From Pseudomonas sp. Q11 (GTDB lineage Bacteria; Pseudomonadota; Gammaproteobacteria; Pseudomonadales; Pseudomonadaceae), in contig NZ_JAKNQY010000035.1 of assembly GCF_024494355.1 (NCBI RefSeq), forward strand, positions 1 through 53,401: 53,401 nucleotides of DNA. Reading direction: 5' to 3'. The position numbers and the translations under genes were made by a program. A model generated the notes under the pieces. It searched no databases and had not been told where the DNA came from. It was given only the letters and a program-made list of their open reading frames with translations. This document shows positions 50,353-53,401 of the stretch, piece by piece. The stretch's first letter is position 1, and every line of letters begins with the position of its first letter.

Positions 50353-51083
50353 CCCTGCCACCGTTCGCCCGGCACGATGATCAACGAGAAGTACGGCGAG
50401 GACATCGGCTCGACTTCATCCAACGGCACGATTTTCTGGTTGGCCATGGTCGCTCGCTCGACGTATAGCGCTCGCCCGTCCATGCCCAGTTCCTGAAGCA
50501 CCTGGCGAACCTTGGGGAAATTGCGTCCCAGCTTCATGATCACCGCCGCATCGGCATCGGCCAGGCGACGCTTGAGATCGTCGTGGGGCAAGACGCCGGA
50601 GAGCACCGACAGGCTCTGGTTGCGATAGACCAGCGGCGCACCCAGCACCGAGGCGCCACCGAGCATCGAGCACACGCCGGGAATGACCTGGGCCTCATAG
50701 CGCTCGGCCAGGCGATCGTGCAGGTACATGTAGGAGCCGTAGAAGAACGGATCGCCCTCGCAGATCACCGCGACGTCGCGACCGGCGTCCAGATGCACGG
50801 CCAACTGCTCGGCGGCGGTGTCGTAGAAGTCGGCGATGACCTGTTCATAGGACAGCGGTGCCGGCAGCACTTCGGTGGTCACCGGATAGACCAACGGCAA
50901 CAAAGTCTGCGCCTCCTGCAAATGGGCCTCGATGATGCCGAAGGCGTTGCCCTTTTTACCCTTGGCGACGAAATACGCCACCACCGGCGATTCGCGCAGC
51001 AGGCGCAGGGCCTTGACCGTAATCAGTTCCGGGTCACCGGGGCCTACGCCGAGGCCGATCAGACGTCCAGGCTGCTGCATCAT
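50349..51083 (-). CDS. cobI: Precorrin-2 C20-methyltransferase
   Basis: 244-residue SAM-dependent tetrapyrrole methylase. GRLIGLGVGPGDPELITVKAL opens the fold, with VAVICEGDPFFYGSYMYL and VIPGVCSMLGGASVLGAPL later. It methylates precorrin-2 to precorrin-3A. Both ends overlap neighbours by four bases (ATGA at the cobH stop and at the cobJ start), so cobH, cobI and cobJ are translationally coupled. Confidence 0.94.
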   Translation of the reverse strand: MMQQPGRLIGLGVGPGDPELITVKALRLLRESPVVAYFVAKGKKGNAFGIIEAHLQEAQTLLPLVYPVTTEVLPAPLSYEQVIADFYDTAAEQLAVHLDAGRDVAVICEGDPFFYGSYMYLHDRLAERYEAQVIPGVCSMLGGASVLGAPLVYRNQSLSVLSGVLPHDDLKRRLADADAAVIMKLGRNFPKVRQVLQELGMDGRALYVERATMANQKIVPLDEVEPMSSPYFSLIIVPGERWQG

Positions 51084-51706
51084 TCAACCTCCGTAGCGAG
51101 GGCGTTGACGGCCGCGGCGGCCATGGCGCTGCCGCCGAGCCGGCCTTGCATGATCACGAACGGCACACCACGGCTGTTGGCCGCCAGCATCGCCTTGGAC
51201 TCGGCGGCCCCGACGAAGCCCACCGGAAAACCGAGGATCAGTGCCGGCTTCGGCGCGCCGGCATCGAGCATCTCCAACAGGTAGAACAGCGCGGTCGGCG
51301 CGTTGCCGATGACCACGACGCTGCCTTCCAGATGCGGACGCCAAAGCTCCAGGGCGGCGGCCGAACGGGTGTTGCCCAGTTCCAGGGCCAACGCCGGCAC
51401 ACTCTCGTCGCGCAAGGTACAGATCACCGGATTGTTCGCTGGTAAGCGAGCCCGGGTCACGCCCTCGCTGACCATCCGCGCATCGCACAGGATCGGCGCA
51501 CCGGCGGCCAGCGCCTGGCGCCCGGCCGTGCCCGCGCCCTCGGAAAACTGCAGGCCATCGATGGCCTCGACCATGCCGCAGGCGTGAATCACCCGCACCG
51601 CGAGTTTCTCCAGATCGGCCGGTATGCGCGCCAGGTTGGCCTCAGCGCGAATGATCGCGAAGGAGTTGCGATAGATCTCCTGACCGTCGCGAATGTAATC
51701 AAGCAT
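51080..51706 (-). CDS. cobH: Precorrin-8X methylmutase
   Basis: 208 residues from the ATG near 51706, the usual length. DYIRDGQEIYRNSFAIIRAE opens the protein, the catalytic histidine is in VRVIHACGMVE, and GFPVGFVGAAESK closes the active site. It moves the C11 methyl to C12 to give hydrogenobyrinate. The start overlaps the last bases of cobG. The exact start base is read with about one base of uncertainty. Confidence 0.93.
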   Translation of the reverse strand: MLDYIRDGQEIYRNSFAIIRAEANLARIPADLEKLAVRVIHACGMVEAIDGLQFSEGAGTAGRQALAAGAPILCDARMVSEGVTRARLPANNPVICTLRDESVPALALELGNTRSAAALELWRPHLEGSVVVIGNAPTALFYLLEMLDAGAPKPALILGFPVGFVGAAESKAMLAANSRGVPFVIMQGRLGGSAMAAAAVNALATEVE

Positions 51707-53048
51707 CAAGGGGGCTCCGGGGGCGAGCGTCGAGCCAGTGGCCGAGCGCTTCAATAGTTAGATCGTGCGCCTGCAACGCGCCGAAACCCGGCAGCGTCGC
51801 ATCGCGAAAATACAGGTCGTAACGACCGGGGGCGACTGCCAGCAAGGTGGCGGGTGCGACATGGGCCGCCGCGCAAGAACGCGGGCAGCCCGACAGATGG
51901 ATCTTCAGGGCACGGCCCTGGCGTTGCAGCAGCTCGGCCAACTGACAGGCATCGGCCTTGGTGTCGGCCAGGGCTTTGCCGCAACCACTGGAGCCGGTGC
52001 ACGCAATGAGTTGCGCCAGAGGTTGATCGACCGAGCACAACAGCCCCAGTTCCTCGAGCCGCGCCAGCACATCGTGCGCATCCTCGCGGCGCACGTTGGG
52101 CAGCAGCAGGCTTTGCCAAGGGCTGAAACGCAGGCTGGCGTCACCCTTGTCCCGCGCCAATTGTGCCGCGCCTCGCAGCATGACCGCGTCGAGCCGGCCC
52201 AGCGGCGCCGCCGCGCCAACGTAGACCCGGTCGTCGTGCTGGGAATGGATGCCGATGTGCAATCCGTCGATGGACTCGCCCCGCCGCCAATCCGGACAGG
52301 GCTGCAACGGCACGCGGCGGGCCAACTGGACGAGCAATTCATCCCTCGGGATTTCGGCCAGCAAGTGACGCATGCGCGTCTGGTCGGGGCGGGCCAGGTC
52401 GAGAAACAACTCCAGCACCGCCACCACCAACCCATGTCCCAGGGCCGAGGGCACGGCGCCGTCCGGCTTATCCAGCGGGGCGCCGGCCAGCCCGAAGGCC
52501 AGCCACGGCTCACCGTTGCGAACCAGCGCCGAGAGCCACAGGTCGTGGTGATGTTCAAGCATCGCCAACCCTTCCCCGCCGTCCAGTTGCACGGCGAACT
52601 TGGCCGACAGCTCATGCAAGCGTTCATGGGTTTGCAGGGTGAGAAGAATCCGCTCGGCCAACGGGCGGGTATCGAGCAGCATCTGCCGGTCGATCCCGGC
52701 AGAGGGGCTGAGCATCAGGTTGCGCACGTCATCGCCAGCCGGTTTGCGGGGGCCAAGTCCGGCGTTCAGCAATGACTCGATCAGCGCGTCATGCTGGGGG
52801 CCAACTCCGCGGATTTGCAGGTTGGCGCGGTTGGTCGCCTCGATAACGCCACCGGCAAACCGCTCGGCCGCCAACGCCACGGCGTCGGCCTGATCCGCCT
52901 GGATGGAACCACCATCGAGTTTGATCCGGCAGATCCCACCGTCCAGCGCCTGGACGACACGCAGCAACCCCGGACAACCGGAGGGGCGTACGACGAGGGA
53001 GGATGGGCGTTCGTTCAAGGGAAGACCGGCAAATAAGAAACGCCACAT
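51699..53048 (-). CDS. cobG: Precorrin-3B synthase
   Basis: 449 residues from the ATG at 53048; the N-terminal 15 residues are uncertain because no strong ribosome site precedes it. It is a monooxygenase of the sulfite/nitrite reductase fold with a 4Fe-4S cluster. The cluster cysteines are seen as CTGSSGC (with GKALADTKADACQL) and LSGCPRSCAAAH. CobG uses oxygen to make the precorrin-3B lactone, marking this as the aerobic cobalamin pathway. First gene of the cobGHIJ operon, preceded by REP-rich DNA. Confidence 0.92.
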   Translation of the reverse strand: MWRFLFAGLPLNERPSSLVVRPSGCPGLLRVVQALDGGICRIKLDGGSIQADQADAVALAAERFAGGVIEATNRANLQIRGVGPQHDALIESLLNAGLGPRKPAGDDVRNLMLSPSAGIDRQMLLDTRPLAERILLTLQTHERLHELSAKFAVQLDGGEGLAMLEHHHDLWLSALVRNGEPWLAFGLAGAPLDKPDGAVPSALGHGLVVAVLELFLDLARPDQTRMRHLLAEIPRDELLVQLARRVPLQPCPDWRRGESIDGLHIGIHSQHDDRVYVGAAAPLGRLDAVMLRGAAQLARDKGDASLRFSPWQSLLLPNVRREDAHDVLARLEELGLLCSVDQPLAQLIACTGSSGCGKALADTKADACQLAELLQRQGRALKIHLSGCPRSCAAAHVAPATLLAVAPGRYDLYFRDATLPGFGALQAHDLTIEALGHWLDARPRSPLDA

Positions 53049-53401
53049 TGGCGAAGGAGCGCCATTATGCCTGCTTTGCCGGGAGTCATGAAAAGCTTGC
53101 TGGTCGGAATGCTGACGGCGGACACCCAATTTCCGAACGCCCCCACTCCAAACTGTGGGAGCCGGCTTGCTCGCGAAAGCGGTCTGTCTGAACCGGCGAT
53201 GCTGAATGGGCCGCCGTCATCGCGAGCAGGCTCGCTCCCACAGGGGATGTGTGTCGGGCACAAAAACCTGTGAACACCCCCAATCAAAACTGTGGGAGCA
53301 AGCCTGCTCGCGATAACGGTCTGGCGGAAAAGCTGATGCTGAATGTGCCGACGCCTTCGCGAGCAGGCTCGCTCCCACAGGGGAATTGCGGCGGACACAC
53401 A
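53049..53401. repeat. Four REP palindromes upstream of cobG
   Basis: 353 bases without a gene to the window end. REP units at about 53153-53180, 53217-53246, 53289-53317 and 53353-53382 alternate in orientation, forming two opposed pairs. The cobG promoter must lie in the first 100 bases or beyond the window. I see no cobalamin riboswitch B12-box here. Confidence 0.8.

Noticed and set aside
53049..53401. Cobalamin riboswitch upstream of cobG
   Set aside because: No B12-box or the expected paired leader structure was seen; the space is filled by REP palindromes.

Overview
The window is chromosomal DNA of a Pseudomonas, most likely the P. fluorescens group. The evidence is the gene order speA-yciH-NUDIX-DUF2333-gcbA-chemoreceptor-aroQ-accBC-prmA-dusB-fis-purHD-retS-marC, which matches the P. 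aeruginosa PA4839-PA4857 neighbourhood as I know it, and the many GTGGGAGC...GCTCGCGA REP palindromes between genes, which are typical of fluorescent pseudomonads. I saw no integrase, transposase, tRNA, rRNA or CRISPR array.

Layout. 1-9.6 kb: a RIO-type kinase; an AraC regulator divergent from a bile-acid:sodium-type symporter; a divergent three-gene set (thiolase / high-molecular-weight FabG-like reductase plus MaoC hydratase) with the same plan as mycobacterial fadA2/fabG4-htdX; two DUF4136 lipoproteins; and the tRNA-modifying methyltransferase CmoM overlapping a MazG-like pyrophosphohydrolase. 9.6-13.6 kb: a small membrane protein, a DinF-like MATE exporter, and an orphan type VI secretion pair (a short VgrG and its DUF4123 adaptor) with no effector gene attached. 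13.9-24.8 kb: speA, yciH, a NUDIX enzyme, DUF2333, the diguanylate cyclase gcbA, a CtpL-like chemoreceptor, aroQ and accBC.

24.9-28.8 kb, interrupting accC-prmA on the opposite strand: a 1318-residue dermonecrotic-type (DUF6543) toxin whose C-terminal domain aligns without gaps to the catalytic segment of the CheD glutamine deamidase. It is a predicted Cys-His deamidase toxin. 29.0-39.4 kb: the core block prmA, a zinc-ribbon protein, dusB-fis, purH, purD, retS and marC.

39.4-48.3 kb: a second toxin locus. It holds a 2363-residue protein with the LifA/large clostridial toxin plan: a GT44 glycosyltransferase with DXD motif, a C58-type Cys-His-Asp peptidase, a TcdA/TcdB pore-forming region and a beta-rich C-terminus. 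Beside it lie two divergently transcribed genes that are distant paralogues of each other and whose function I do not recognise. 48.6-53.0 kb: the aerobic cobalamin genes cobG-cobH-cobI-cobJ, with overlapping ends, followed by REP elements to the window end.

Possible link. RetS, encoded here, controls the GacS/GacA-Rsm cascade. The translation starts of the deamidase toxin, the giant toxin and one of the paralogous genes carry GGA motifs that match or nearly match the RsmA/RsmE binding consensus. This suggests, but does not prove, post-transcriptional control of both toxin loci by the pathway whose sensor gene lies between them.
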